Source of the DNA: Chloroflexota bacterium
Lineage (GTDB): Bacteria; Chloroflexota; Anaerolineae; Aggregatilineales; Phototrophicaceae
Reading direction: 5' to 3'
NCBI GenBank assembly: GCA_011523705.1
Contig: WTGC01000194.1
Location: 1-59,600 of the forward strand
Length of the DNA stretch: 59,600 nucleotides
Shown here: positions 16,012 to 24,160 of the stretch, piece after piece
How the letters are laid out: the number at the start of each line of letters is the position of its first letter
Numbering within the stretch: position 1 is the first letter of the stretch
Position numbers and translations under genes: made by a program
Notes under the pieces: model-generated
The model's database searches: none
The model's input: only the letters and a program-made list of their open reading frames with translations
Told to the model about the DNA's origin: nothing

Positions 16012-16559
16012 CGCGCGTCGATTTCGCTTGTCCAACTGTGTAGCGTATCATTGAGCGCTTGACGATGTTCCAAGCGCTTTCTTAATTTGAATGGCGCGCG
16101 GTAAAGCAGGCGGTCGACATCCTCCGGCGGACGGCCGTCATCATCGTAGTAGATCTTGAAGTTGTTCTGGATGGCGACGCGGTAGACGCCCGCATCATAC
16201 ACCGGCGCGCGGTAGGGCAGCCTGCGAATGCCGATGCTTAGCATGATCTCGCCCTCGCGATAATGCGCCCAAACGCCGAACAAACGCAAGATCTGATAGC
16301 CATGATAGCCCTTGCGGTGATACCAGATGACCACGCCGGACCAAGCCCGCCGGCGAACGGTCTGAGGTCCGTAACAGAGGATGCGCTCAAAGTCGCGCTG
16401 CGCCAGTTCCGCCATGGCGTCAAAGGCGTTCAGCAGATCGAGAACGCGGTCCTGTGGCGTCCGCGGTAATTCTTCTTTGCGGGCGCTGCCGAAGGGCCGG
16501 CGGCGCTCGATGTTTTTCAGAATGTTCTCGTAGCGCTGATTCTTGTCCTCGGCGGGCAT
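16008..16559 (-). CDS. Unrecognised 183-aa protein convergent with the E1-like gene
   Basis: The stop codon overlaps the E1-like gene's stop by 4 bp, tail to tail. The product is basic and aromatic-rich: N-terminal charged helices (KNQRYENILKNIERRRPFGS), a helical middle (RVLDLLNAFDAMAELAQRDF), then GVVIWYHRKGYHGYQILRLFGVW and a probable beta-rich part (AGVYRVAIQNNFKIYYDDDG). No signal peptide or TM segment is evident. I do not recognise a family. The tight convergence may be chance or may link it to the cassette. Confidence 0.7.
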   Translation of the reverse strand: MPAEDKNQRYENILKNIERRRPFGSARKEELPRTPQDRVLDLLNAFDAMAELAQRDFERILCYGPQTVRRRAWSGVVIWYHRKGYHGYQILRLFGVWAHYREGEIMLSIGIRRLPYRAPVYDAGVYRVAIQNNFKIYYDDDGRPPEDVDRLLYRAPFKLRKRLEHRQALNDTLHSWTSEIDAR

Positions 16560-16592
16560 GACGATTCAAGCAGGCCTACGGATGGGCGGCGG

Positions 16593-17414
16593 CTAAGAGC
16601 CCGCCAGGAAATCGCGGATCCCCGTTTGAAACAGCGTGGGATGTTCGAGATTAGGCAAGTGCCCCGCATCCGGAATGAGCAGCTTGGAGGCTGACGGCAT
16701 AATGTCGATCATGTGGTCGGCTGCGAGCCTTAGGTAGGGCAAGTCATTTGCGCCAACGACGATGAGCGCCGGCATCGTGAGTTCGCGCAAGCGTTCGGCC
16801 GCGGCTTTCGTCCCGGTCTTGCGGACATGCGTGCCGATGCCCCTCAGCTCATGTTCGGTGACGAGCTTGGCCATCGCGCCCGCTTTCCGGCGAGCGAGGG
16901 CGTCTACATCTTTTGCTGTACGCCCTATGCCGTCGAACCATATTTGCATATCCAACTCAACGACGCGATCCACATCGCCGGCTTTGAAAGCCGCTTCGGA
17001 TTGTGCGAAGAGTTCATCAGGTCCCTCCGCCTCCAACTCCAAACCGGCGGGAGCGCTGCCCACGAGGATCATCTTGGCGACCCGCTCGGGATGGGACAAG
17101 GCGAAATCGATGGACAAGCCGCCGCCCATTGAGCATCCCATCAAAATCATTGGACTTGCGATATCGAGCTTGGCCAGCAGCTCTTCCAGGTCGTCCTGAA
17201 TATTGAACTCGCCTTGCACGGGCAAGCTCTTGCCATAGCCGCGCATATCGAAGCGCAGCGCCAGATGAGTTTTCGAGAAATGCTCGAATTCCCCATCCCA
17301 CATGCGGCTGTCGGCGATGCCGGCGTGAATCATGACGAAGGGCGTGCCGCTTCCAGCGAGCTCGTAATAGAGGCGGGCGCCGTTGATTTGGGCGAAACCG
17401 GACTCAGATCTCAT
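16593..17414 (-). CDS. Alpha/beta-fold hydrolase
   Basis: 273 aa from ATG 17414. Oxyanion region MIHAGIADSRMWD, nucleophile elbow GCSMGGG with Ser95, Asp in VVGANDLPY and His in DAGHLPNLEHP give a complete catalytic triad. Between strands 6 and 7 sits a helical lid (about residues 120-190). The fold is of the meta-cleavage-product hydrolase/esterase type; the substrate is not predictable. An upstream in-frame TTG (17444) could add ten residues, but neither start has a strong RBS. It is followed on the same strand by the 183-aa unknown gene with a 33-bp gap. Confidence 0.88.
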   Translation of the reverse strand: MRSESGFAQINGARLYYELAGSGTPFVMIHAGIADSRMWDGEFEHFSKTHLALRFDMRGYGKSLPVQGEFNIQDDLEELLAKLDIASPMILMGCSMGGGLSIDFALSHPERVAKMILVGSAPAGLELEAEGPDELFAQSEAAFKAGDVDRVVELDMQIWFDGIGRTAKDVDALARRKAGAMAKLVTEHELRGIGTHVRKTGTKAAAERLRELTMPALIVVGANDLPYLRLAADHMIDIMPSASKLLIPDAGHLPNLEHPTLFQTGIRDFLAGS

Positions 17415-17497
17415 CAGACCAATTTCACAGTATCCTTTGAACAAACTTCACTTGCTTGACGGCGATTCGCTCTGTTCGAGAACTTGAATCGGATCTT

Positions 17498-18505
17498 TCA
17501 CTCCAGCGCCACCTTCGCCAACTCGACGCCGTCACGGAGCAGCTTTTCGTATGACACGAAGCTGTGTGTCACGCGCATGCCGACCCGCTCGTAAAGCGCC
17601 AGCGCATTAGTCAGGCTCTCGCCGTCGACTTCCAGACAGACCGCTTTGATCCCGCGATCCCAATATTCGACGAAGCAATGTATGAGCATTGCCGAGGCCA
17701 AGCCGCGCCGCCGATACTCCCGGCGAACGCCCACCATGTCGATGTAACCGAAGCCAGGTCGGCGTTGGTATTCCGTCAAGGGAAGCACGCTGCCAGCCAC
17801 GATGCCCGTCGCTTCGTCCAAGGCGAGCAAGACGCGATCGGGGTCGAAAGTGGGGCTGCCATTGAGCCAATGGCGGAACATCTCAATATCTTTCTCGAAG
17901 CTCTGTTCAATGTGGCCGTAGTGATCGGAAAAGGAATCACGGACGAGATCAACCAACATGGGCAGGTCGGCTTCGTGGCGATAGGGACGCGCCACGAAGC
18001 CATCTGGCAAGGCGAACGCTGCTGGCCGTTCGGTCATGTCGATTCGCATCTCATGCCAGAGACGCCCGGGCGAGAAGCCGGCAGCTTGCAACGCGCTTTC
18101 GTCTGCGCGGTAGCCTTGGTAGGCGCCGCCCCACAGGCTGACGCGCGCATCCGGCGGGCAATTCGCGATAACGGCTTCGCCGCGTTCGATCGCCCAATCC
18201 AGCAGCTTGGCGCGAAGCTGGGGATCGCCATGCTCCGGATCCACGCCCCAATTGAAAAAAGGACGCACGGGCGGTTCCTCCGTTGCGAAGAGGGCGGCAT
18301 AGGCGATCAGTTTTCCCTGTGCGTCGACCAGGCCCGCCGACGAGGCGCTCAGATCAAAGTTCGGTTCGGTCCACTCAGCCCGCAAGTCACGCGCTTGGAA
18401 GCGCTCGCCCGCGCCGGCGCAGGCCGATACGGCGGTGCTGATTTCCGCGCAGCGCACGGCGTCTTCCAAGTTGAGCGCGCGCCAACAGTAGCCAGAGTCT
18501 GTCAT
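17498..18505 (-). CDS. Tandem GNAT acetyltransferase (MshD-like layout)
   Basis: 335 aa with two GNAT folds. The N-terminal half (residues 1-160) has degenerate motifs (SLWGGAYQGYRADESALQAA). The C-terminal half (165-335) has a proper acetyl-CoA loop in VGVRREYRRRGLASAMLIH and EVDGESLTNALALYERVGM. Duplicated GNATs of this size resemble mycothiol synthase MshD. Mycothiol is not known from this group of bacteria, and no mshA-C genes are seen, so the acceptor is open. Monocistronic on the minus strand. Confidence 0.8.
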   Translation of the reverse strand: MTDSGYCWRALNLEDAVRCAEISTAVSACAGAGERFQARDLRAEWTEPNFDLSASSAGLVDAQGKLIAYAALFATEEPPVRPFFNWGVDPEHGDPQLRAKLLDWAIERGEAVIANCPPDARVSLWGGAYQGYRADESALQAAGFSPGRLWHEMRIDMTERPAAFALPDGFVARPYRHEADLPMLVDLVRDSFSDHYGHIEQSFEKDIEMFRHWLNGSPTFDPDRVLLALDEATGIVAGSVLPLTEYQRRPGFGYIDMVGVRREYRRRGLASAMLIHCFVEYWDRGIKAVCLEVDGESLTNALALYERVGMRVTHSFVSYEKLLRDGVELAKVALE

Positions 18506-18632
18506 TATCGGAAATCCCTTGTCAATTGCGGTCGCGATGTGTCAAATTGCCTGGTGAGATTGAGGTGGAGAAAGGCGCATGCAAGCACAATGTCCGCCGT
18601 CAGCGGCGCATTATAAGGAGAAAAAGTCTTGC

Positions 18633-18661
18633 TTAACAGCCTAATCCTTTTGCTGTATGAT
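18633..18661 (+). promoter_or_regulatory. Sigma70-type promoter for the PsbP-like gene
   Basis: TTAACA (18633-18638) and TATGAT (18656-18661) are separated by exactly 17 bp, each one or two mismatches from consensus. Predicted transcription start is near 18668, about 30 nt before ATG 18699. Confidence 0.6.
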
Positions 18662-18698
18662 GACGGCGTTTTGACCGCGCGCGTGGAGCAGATCATAG

Positions 18699-19817
18699 AT
18701 GGGCAAGACAACCAAGACATTTACCTACATCATCGGGATTGTGATGACGGTGGCAATGGTGGGCAGCCTGATCCTCCCCATGATTTCGAGCCAGGTTGGC
18801 GTTGGCGAAAGTTATTTGGAGACGCCGCAGCCGACGCCATTCCCCGAACCGACGATGCCGCCCCCGCCCGATACCGCCGCGATCGATTTCGACAGTCGTT
18901 ATCTGCATCGCTCCGGTCTCTTTACCATAGGCGCGCCAACCGGCTGGAGCCCGGCTACGGACAGCAGCAGCGTCGATGAATTGCGCGCCGGCTTGAATAA
19001 CAGCGACGTGCAGAGCGTCGTTGAGCTGCGCATCAACAAGAATTTCGCCGGCTTGTCTGATGCGGAAGCGCTGAGCGATTTTCTCGACAGGACCTGGCTG
19101 GGGCAAACCTGGAGCGGCTACACCGGCTGGGACGAGACCAGCCGCAGAGTACTGGCGGACGATGTGGTGCAAATCGACTTCAACGTGCGGCGCGGGCGGT
19201 CTCATCTCATTGCTCGTCAAGAATCTTGGATTGAGAACGGCGATATTTACAGCGCGCGCGTCGTCACGGCGGAGAACGCGTCGCGGGAGCTCAAATACCT
19301 GCTGCGGGGCTTGGCGACCAGTGTGGAACGCATCGGCGACTATGCTGGCGCGCCTTTTGAATGGGACGCCTACTTCAATAATATCGACAAACACATGGTG
19401 CGCTTCCCGTCCAATTGGGAGGTGACCGACGCGGCTGATGGATTGCCAGCGACCATTGAAGGCGATTCCATCGTCTTGGTCGTCAGCACAGCGGATGTAA
19501 CGCTCGCAAGCGAAGATGAGGCGCTGGCTTGGACTGAGACTTGGCGCTCTGGCGTAGAGGCGCGCAGCTCCGAGGCCGTTGATATGGCTGGCGCCACCGG
19601 CTACCAGGTATCCTACCGGCTCAAGACGCTGGATGGGGCGGCGGCAAGCGGTTTGATGATGATGCTGCGTGGAACCGACGATCGACTCCATATCGCCAAC
19701 ATCAGAATGCCGGATCTGGATGAAGATCTGCTGGCGGTGGATCCCGCTGAGTATCCTTGGCTGGCTGTGCTGGATAGCTTCCGTCTCTTGCCTGATCTCA
19801 TAGTCAACATCAAATGA
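18699..19817 (+). CDS. Membrane-anchored protein with tandem PsbP/lipoprotein-like domains
   Basis: 372 aa. Residues 8-30 are a single TM anchor (TYIIGIVMTVAMVGSLILPM). A Pro/Thr linker follows (PQPTPFPEPTMPPPPD, residues 43-58). The outside portion appears to contain two similar alpha/beta repeats: about 65-210 (FTIGAPTGWSP and later REL-KYLLRGL) and about 215-372 (MVRFPSNWEVTD and later VLDSFRLL). The 'FPSNWEV' start and the 'LDSF' end fit the PsbP/DUF1795-like fold. Function unknown; probably exported and facing the envelope. The frame bears no resemblance to its neighbours' pathways. Confidence 0.7.
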   Translation: MGKTTKTFTYIIGIVMTVAMVGSLILPMISSQVGVGESYLETPQPTPFPEPTMPPPPDTAAIDFDSRYLHRSGLFTIGAPTGWSPATDSSSVDELRAGLNNSDVQSVVELRINKNFAGLSDAEALSDFLDRTWLGQTWSGYTGWDETSRRVLADDVVQIDFNVRRGRSHLIARQESWIENGDIYSARVVTAENASRELKYLLRGLATSVERIGDYAGAPFEWDAYFNNIDKHMVRFPSNWEVTDAADGLPATIEGDSIVLVVSTADVTLASEDEALAWTETWRSGVEARSSEAVDMAGATGYQVSYRLKTLDGAAASGLMMMLRGTDDRLHIANIRMPDLDEDLLAVDPAEYPWLAVLDSFRLLPDLIVNIK

Positions 19818-19885
19818 AGTCGTGAAGGCGTCCGCCGGTGTCACGCCGGAGTTAGAAGAGTTGGTTGGACCTGCGGGCGAGCATA

Positions 19886-20656
19886 ATGCCGCGGCTTGAA
19901 GAATTTCGTCCCAATTTGTGGTTATACGAGCTGGAAGCGCCGCCCTTCGTGGTGCGCGCCGCCGTGGTCAAGGGCGAGAAACGGGCGGTAGTCTGGGACA
20001 CCTTGACCTTGCCGGAAGAAGCGGCGCCGCTCGCGGATGTGATAGGCGGTAAACCCTTCTATGTAGTCTACAGCCACGGGGATTATGATCATGCCTGGGG
20101 TACCGCAGGCCTTGGGGACGGTCGGCTGGGCGTTGTCGCCCATGCGGAATGCCTGCGCCGCTTTGGCGATGATGTGCCGCGAACGCTGCAGCGGATGCAA
20201 GTGGCCGAATTCGGCAAGTGGGAGAGCATCCGCCTCATCCCGCCGAATATCAGCTTTAGCTCGCGCCTCGCTCTTGACTTGGGGAATCTCACGCTGGAAC
20301 TGCATCATCTCCCCGGACATACTGCCGATTGCATCGTCGGTTGGATTCCCGAGTGGGGCGTTCTGCTGGGGGGCGACGCGATCGAAACGCCGCTTCCCGT
20401 CGTCAACAATGCCCATCTTCTTGAAGCTTGGCTGGCTGCCTTGGCGTCCTGGCAGGACAACGACAGCCTTGAATTCTGCATCCCATCACATGGCAGCGCG
20501 ACCGGGCGCGAGAGCCTCGACCAAACGGTGGCCTATTTGCGCGCGCTGGCCGGTGACCGCCAATTCAAGCTGCCGCCCAAGCTCGACGACTTTTATCGTG
20601 AAACGCACCAGAAAAACCTGATTGTCGTCGACGGCGGGCTCAGCCTGCATGAATGA
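19886..20656 (+). CDS. Metallo-beta-lactamase-fold hydrolase
   Basis: 256 aa from ATG 19886 (a TTG at 19865 is possible). The metal-site motif is SHGDYDHAWG (His64, Asp66, Asp68, His69), a variant of HxHxDH in which the second His is Asp. Further ligands are His in HLPGHTAD, Asp in GGDAIE and His in IPSHGSA. The family hydrolyses esters, thioesters, lactones or phosphodiesters. The stop overlaps the start of the DNA glycosylase gene by 8 bp, so the two are translationally coupled. Confidence 0.85.
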   Translation: MPRLEEFRPNLWLYELEAPPFVVRAAVVKGEKRAVVWDTLTLPEEAAPLADVIGGKPFYVVYSHGDYDHAWGTAGLGDGRLGVVAHAECLRRFGDDVPRTLQRMQVAEFGKWESIRLIPPNISFSSRLALDLGNLTLELHHLPGHTADCIVGWIPEWGVLLGGDAIETPLPVVNNAHLLEAWLAALASWQDNDSLEFCIPSHGSATGRESLDQTVAYLRALAGDRQFKLPPKLDDFYRETHQKNLIVVDGGLSLHE

Positions 20657-21167
20657 TGTCTTGCCCGATGTTCTGGCTCGCGGGCTAATCTTGGTCTTCT
20701 GCGGGACGGCAGCCAGCGAAGTGTCAGCCCGCGCCGGCGCCTACTACGCCAATCCAACGAATGCATTCTGGCCCACCGTGCATCAAGCGGGCATGACGCC
20801 GCGCCGCTTGAAGCCGTCGGACTTCCGAGAATTACTCGCCTTGAAGATTGGCTTGACCGATCTGGTTAAAGACGCATCCGGTTCCGATCGCAGCTTGCAT
20901 TGGCGAGACTTCCAGCGCGAGCAACTGACCAGCAAGATACGCCGCTTCCAGCCTCAGCTAGTGGCATTCACCAGCAAGACGGCCTGGCGCCGCTGGAAGG
21001 GATTAAGCGCCCGCGCCGCCGTCGCCTATGGCTGGCAGGACGACAGGCTGGGAGAGACGGCGTTCTTTGTGCTGCCTTCCCCATCTGGCGCTGCGCGCGG
21101 TTACTGGGATCTGGCGCCCTGGCGCGCTCTGGGAGACGAGTATAAGCGCCGGTTTCAGATGTTTTGA
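20649..21167 (+). CDS. Mismatch-type (Mug/TDG family) uracil-DNA glycosylase
   Basis: 172 aa. Motif 1 is FCGTAASEVSARAG followed by YYANPTNAFWPTVHQAGMTP. Then IGLTDLV and motif 2 LPSPSGAARGYW complete the Mug/TDG signature. It removes uracil or thymine from G:U/G:T mismatches. E. coli Mug has GINPG with a catalytic Asn; this protein has GTAAS, the layout known from Deinococcus-type MUG, where another acidic residue is thought to act. The gene starts 8 bp inside the metallo-beta-lactamase-fold gene. Confidence 0.9.
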   Translation: MNDVLPDVLARGLILVFCGTAASEVSARAGAYYANPTNAFWPTVHQAGMTPRRLKPSDFRELLALKIGLTDLVKDASGSDRSLHWRDFQREQLTSKIRRFQPQLVAFTSKTAWRRWKGLSARAAVAYGWQDDRLGETAFFVLPSPSGAARGYWDLAPWRALGDEYKRRFQMF

Positions 21168-21229
21168 GGAAAAATCGGGTGCGCTTGCCGTAGAATAAGC
21201 GGCACTAGTAGGCGCGGAGAATCGGGGCC

Positions 21230-21943
21230 TCACTCCGCGGCCGCCGCCACCCGATCATCAAAGGCGCTGTCTTCGCCGGCTGCCAGCACGTGACCGGTCA
21301 AGGACTGCGCCGCGTCAGAACAAAGGAAGAGCGCGGCTTTGGCGACTTTCTCCTTCAATGCATCTCGCGTAGGAGTAGCGATGCAATTGACGCGGATCCC
21401 GTGGGGCGCCAGTTCACGCGCCGCCTGCCGCGTCATGCCGATGAGGCCCGCGCCGCCGGTGATATAGCCGATTCCCGCCGGCAGAGACGAGTTGCTGGCT
21501 TCGGCTGAGGCCAGATTGATGATGCAGCCGCCGCCTTCATCCGCCATAACGCGAGCGACCAGCTGTGTACAAAAAAACGTGCCGGTAATATTGACCTCGA
21601 TTTGCCGCCGCCAACTCCATTCATCGACGTGCAGCATCGGCTCTTTATGGAGGATGGCGACGGCGTTGACGAGGATGTCTATGCGGCCGAAGGCGTCGCG
21701 CGCTTGTTCTATCATGTTGGCGACTTGGAAGCGATTGGATATATCGGCATGAAGCGCGCAGGCGGCGCCCCCGGCTACGCGAATCGCATCCGCAGTTCGG
21801 TCAGCGCGCTCGATATTGAGGTCGCTGACCGCCACTGATGCGCCCTTCGCCGCGAGCGCCAGCGCAATCGCCCGTCCCACTCCAGCGCCAGCGCCGGTGA
21901 CCAGCGCCGTTCGGCCGGCAAGGTCGATTTCGATTTCAGTCAC
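21230..21943 (-). CDS. Short-chain dehydrogenase/reductase with altered active site
   Basis: 237 aa. Cofactor motif TGAGAGVGRA (16-25), VSDLN after strand 2, HADISN, NAVA (for NNAG) and Ser146 are recognisable. The catalytic YxxxK is YITGG: Tyr160 is kept but the Lys is Gly164. Position 164 is essential in classical SDRs for cofactor binding and lowering the Tyr pKa, so activity may be reduced or changed. It is 38 bp downstream of ssb and may be read through from gatB-ssb. Confidence 0.85.
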   Translation of the reverse strand: MTEIEIDLAGRTALVTGAGAGVGRAIALALAAKGASVAVSDLNIERADRTADAIRVAGGAACALHADISNRFQVANMIEQARDAFGRIDILVNAVAILHKEPMLHVDEWSWRRQIEVNITGTFFCTQLVARVMADEGGGCIINLASAEASNSSLPAGIGYITGGAGLIGMTRQAARELAPHGIRVNCIATPTRDALKEKVAKAALFLCSDAAQSLTGHVLAAGEDSAFDDRVAAAAE

Positions 21944-21981
21944 GAGCAGTGGAGAACGGAATCGCGAAGATTGGCATGCGC

Positions 21982-22443
21982 CTAGAAGGGGATATCATCG
22001 ACCGTGCCGGGCGACTCCGGGTAGTTCGACGCGCGATCGTCGCGCTGCTGTCGCTGCTGCCCGCCGCCGCGTTGCCCGCCGCCGCTCCAGCCGCCCTGAT
22101 CGCCGCCTTCATCTCGTCCGCCAAGAAAGCGCACATCGCGCGCTCGCAGGTCTAATGAAGCCGCCGCCTCGCCATTGTTGTTGATGTAACCGCGCGCCGA
22201 AACATTGCCGGTAACGAGTACTCTTCGTCCTTTTGATAGATAGGTATTGCAAGACTCAGCCTGGGGACCCCAGACGGCAACACGATACCAGGTCGTGCGC
22301 TCGCGTCGCTCGCCCGATTGGCGGTCGCGCCAACTGTCCGTCGCAGCAACGCTAAAATTGCAGACGGCGTCGCCGCTCTGCATATATCTAAGTTCTGGAT
22401 CGCCACCAAGGTTGCCCACTACAACTGTTTGATGCCAAGACAT
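21982..22443 (-). CDS. ssb: Single-stranded DNA-binding protein
   Basis: 153 aa. The OB-fold domain occupies residues 1-105 (VVVGNLGGDPELRYMQSGD, TTWYRVAVWGPQAE, KGRRVLVTGNVSARGY). A Gly/Gln/Arg-rich linker follows, ending in the conserved acidic tip DDIPF that recruits repair and replication proteins. GGGAG sits just upstream of the ATG. It lies 24 bp after gatB, on the same strand. Confidence 0.96.
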   Translation of the reverse strand: MSWHQTVVVGNLGGDPELRYMQSGDAVCNFSVAATDSWRDRQSGERRERTTWYRVAVWGPQAESCNTYLSKGRRVLVTGNVSARGYINNNGEAAASLDLRARDVRFLGGRDEGGDQGGWSGGGQRGGGQQRQQRDDRASNYPESPGTVDDIPF

Positions 22444-22467
22444 AGTGATTCACTCCCAAATTAGAAT

Positions 22468-23928
22468 TCAGGCTTGTTCCATGTTCTCAAGTTCGTCCAT
22501 TAGCACCCGACGCACGACCGCCGGATCGCCTTTGCCGCGCAGCGCGCCCATGATTTTGCCGAAGAGCGCGTTCAGCACCTTCTGGTTGCCGCCCAGATAG
22601 CGCTGCAGCATATCGTCGTTCTCGCCCAGCACTTTGTTGACGGTCGCCGCAATGACGGACTGGTCAGAGATTTGCGCCAGGCCTTTCTCGTCCACGATGG
22701 CGCGGGCGTCGGCGCCGGATGACCACATCGCTGGCAGCACCTGTTTGCGCGCCGTGCTCTGGTTGATGGTACCTTGTTGAACCAGGGTCAACAGGCTGGC
22801 GAAGTTTTCCGCCGACACCGGAATTCGCTCGATATATTCTCGTTCAATATCGTTCGCGTTCATCATCCGAAACAGGTCTGTGGTCAGCCAGTTCGCCGCC
22901 AGCTTGGGATCGACGCCCGCATCCACGATCTTCTGAAAATATTCGGCGACGGCGCGCTCCGCCGTGAGCACACCGGCGTCATAGGCGCTCAAGCCCAATT
23001 TTTCGACGAATCGCGACCCCAGCTCGGCCGGCAAGGCGGGCAGCTTGGACGCGATCTGGGCGACCTGCTCGCGGCTGACTTCAACTACTGGCAGGTCCGG
23101 CTCCGGGAAGTAACGGTATTCGTCAGCCCGCTCTTTGTAGCGCTGCACCGTGATTTTCTGTGCCGCTTCGTCCCAGCCCAGCGTCGCCGGCTTGACCGTC
23201 TCACCGCTCTTATAGAGCTTGATCTGACGCTTCACTTCGAATTCGATGGCTTTGCCCATATTGCGAATGCTGTTGAGATTCTTAATCTCTGTGCGTTCGC
23301 GCAATTCGGCGTCGTCTTCCTGCTTAACACTGACATTGGCTTCGAAACGAAGCACGCCCTTTGACATGTCGCCGCTGTTGACGCCGAGATAGCGCAGGAT
23401 CGAGCGCAGCTTGCGCGCGTAGGCTTCGGCTTCTGCCGCGCTGCTGATATCCGGTTCGGAGACAATTTCCAGCAGCGGCACGCCGGCGCGGTTGTAATCG
23501 ACCAGGCTGCCGCCCATAATGTGCGAGAGCTTGCCCGTGTCCTCTTCCATGTGGGCGCGGCGGACGCGAATCCGTTTGCTGGCGCCGTTTTCCAACTCGA
23601 TATCGATATAGCCATTGACCGCCAGCGGCCTATCGTATTGGCTGATCTGATAACCCTTGGGCAGGTCGGGATAGAAGTAATTCTTGCGCGCGAATTGATT
23701 GATCGGCGGGATTTCGCAATTGAGCGCCAAGCCGACCATGATGCCGTATTCCATCGCTTGCATATTGATGACTGGCAGCGTGCCCGGCATGCCCAAAGAC
23801 AGCGGGTCGACGGCACTATTGGGCTCGGCTTCGACGCTGTCGACGACCGGGCAACTGCTGAACATTTTGCTCTCGGTTTCCAGCTCGGCGTGGACTTCCA
23901 AGCCGATCACCGTTTGCCATTCGCTCAT
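22468..23928 (-). CDS. gatB: Asp-tRNA(Asn)/Glu-tRNA(Gln) amidotransferase subunit B
   Basis: 486 aa, standard length. N-terminus TVIGLEVHAELETESKMFSS, the stretch YFYPDLPKGYQISQYDRPL and HMEEDTGKLSH are GatB kinase-domain signatures. The C-terminal YqeY-like tail domain ends GDPAVVRRVLMDELEN. With GatA and GatC it converts misacylated Glu-tRNA(Gln) to Gln-tRNA(Gln), and Asp-tRNA(Asn) to Asn-tRNA(Asn). gatA and gatC are not in this window, so the operon is split. Confidence 0.97.
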   Translation of the reverse strand: MSEWQTVIGLEVHAELETESKMFSSCPVVDSVEAEPNSAVDPLSLGMPGTLPVINMQAMEYGIMVGLALNCEIPPINQFARKNYFYPDLPKGYQISQYDRPLAVNGYIDIELENGASKRIRVRRAHMEEDTGKLSHIMGGSLVDYNRAGVPLLEIVSEPDISSAAEAEAYARKLRSILRYLGVNSGDMSKGVLRFEANVSVKQEDDAELRERTEIKNLNSIRNMGKAIEFEVKRQIKLYKSGETVKPATLGWDEAAQKITVQRYKERADEYRYFPEPDLPVVEVSREQVAQIASKLPALPAELGSRFVEKLGLSAYDAGVLTAERAVAEYFQKIVDAGVDPKLAANWLTTDLFRMMNANDIEREYIERIPVSAENFASLLTLVQQGTINQSTARKQVLPAMWSSGADARAIVDEKGLAQISDQSVIAATVNKVLGENDDMLQRYLGGNQKVLNALFGKIMGALRGKGDPAVVRRVLMDELENMEQA

Positions 23929-24125
23929 GACGCGCTTTCAGTGAGCCGGAGGGGCATGCCGACTAATCTGGCACAAAAGCATGGATTTGAAAAGGTGTCA
24001 GATTCAGTTTGCGGCAGACAGATGTCGCCGGCTTAAGCAGATGCCTTCGGTTTCTCCGTCCAAAGGAGAACGACATCATGTTTTAGAATTCCTGTGGCAA
24101 GAGCCAGGTCTTCGACAAGTCAGCC

Positions 24126-24147
24126 GGGACCTGTCATTTCAGGTCCC
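24126..24147 (-). terminator. Stem-loop just after the aminotransferase stop
   Basis: GGGACCTG and CAGGTCCC form a perfect 8-bp stem with a TCATTT loop, 14 bp beyond the aminotransferase stop codon (24161). No U-tract follows on either strand, so it is either an atypical terminator or a 3'-end stabiliser. Confidence 0.45.
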
Positions 24148-24160
24148 TCCGATTTCATCA

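Noticed and set aside
17564..18616. A 350-codon plus-strand frame across the tandem GNAT gene
   Set aside because: The GNAT motifs are on the minus strand; this frame is a shadow of it.
18693..19844. A 383-codon open frame antisense to the PsbP-like gene
   Set aside because: The plus-strand frame has a promoter, TM anchor and domain repeats; the antisense product has none.
21213..21239. CGCGGAG/CTCCGCG inverted repeat at the end of the SDR gene, as a shared terminator
   Set aside because: The stem is only 7 bp with a 13-nt loop spanning the SDR stop codon, and there is no U-tract on either strand.
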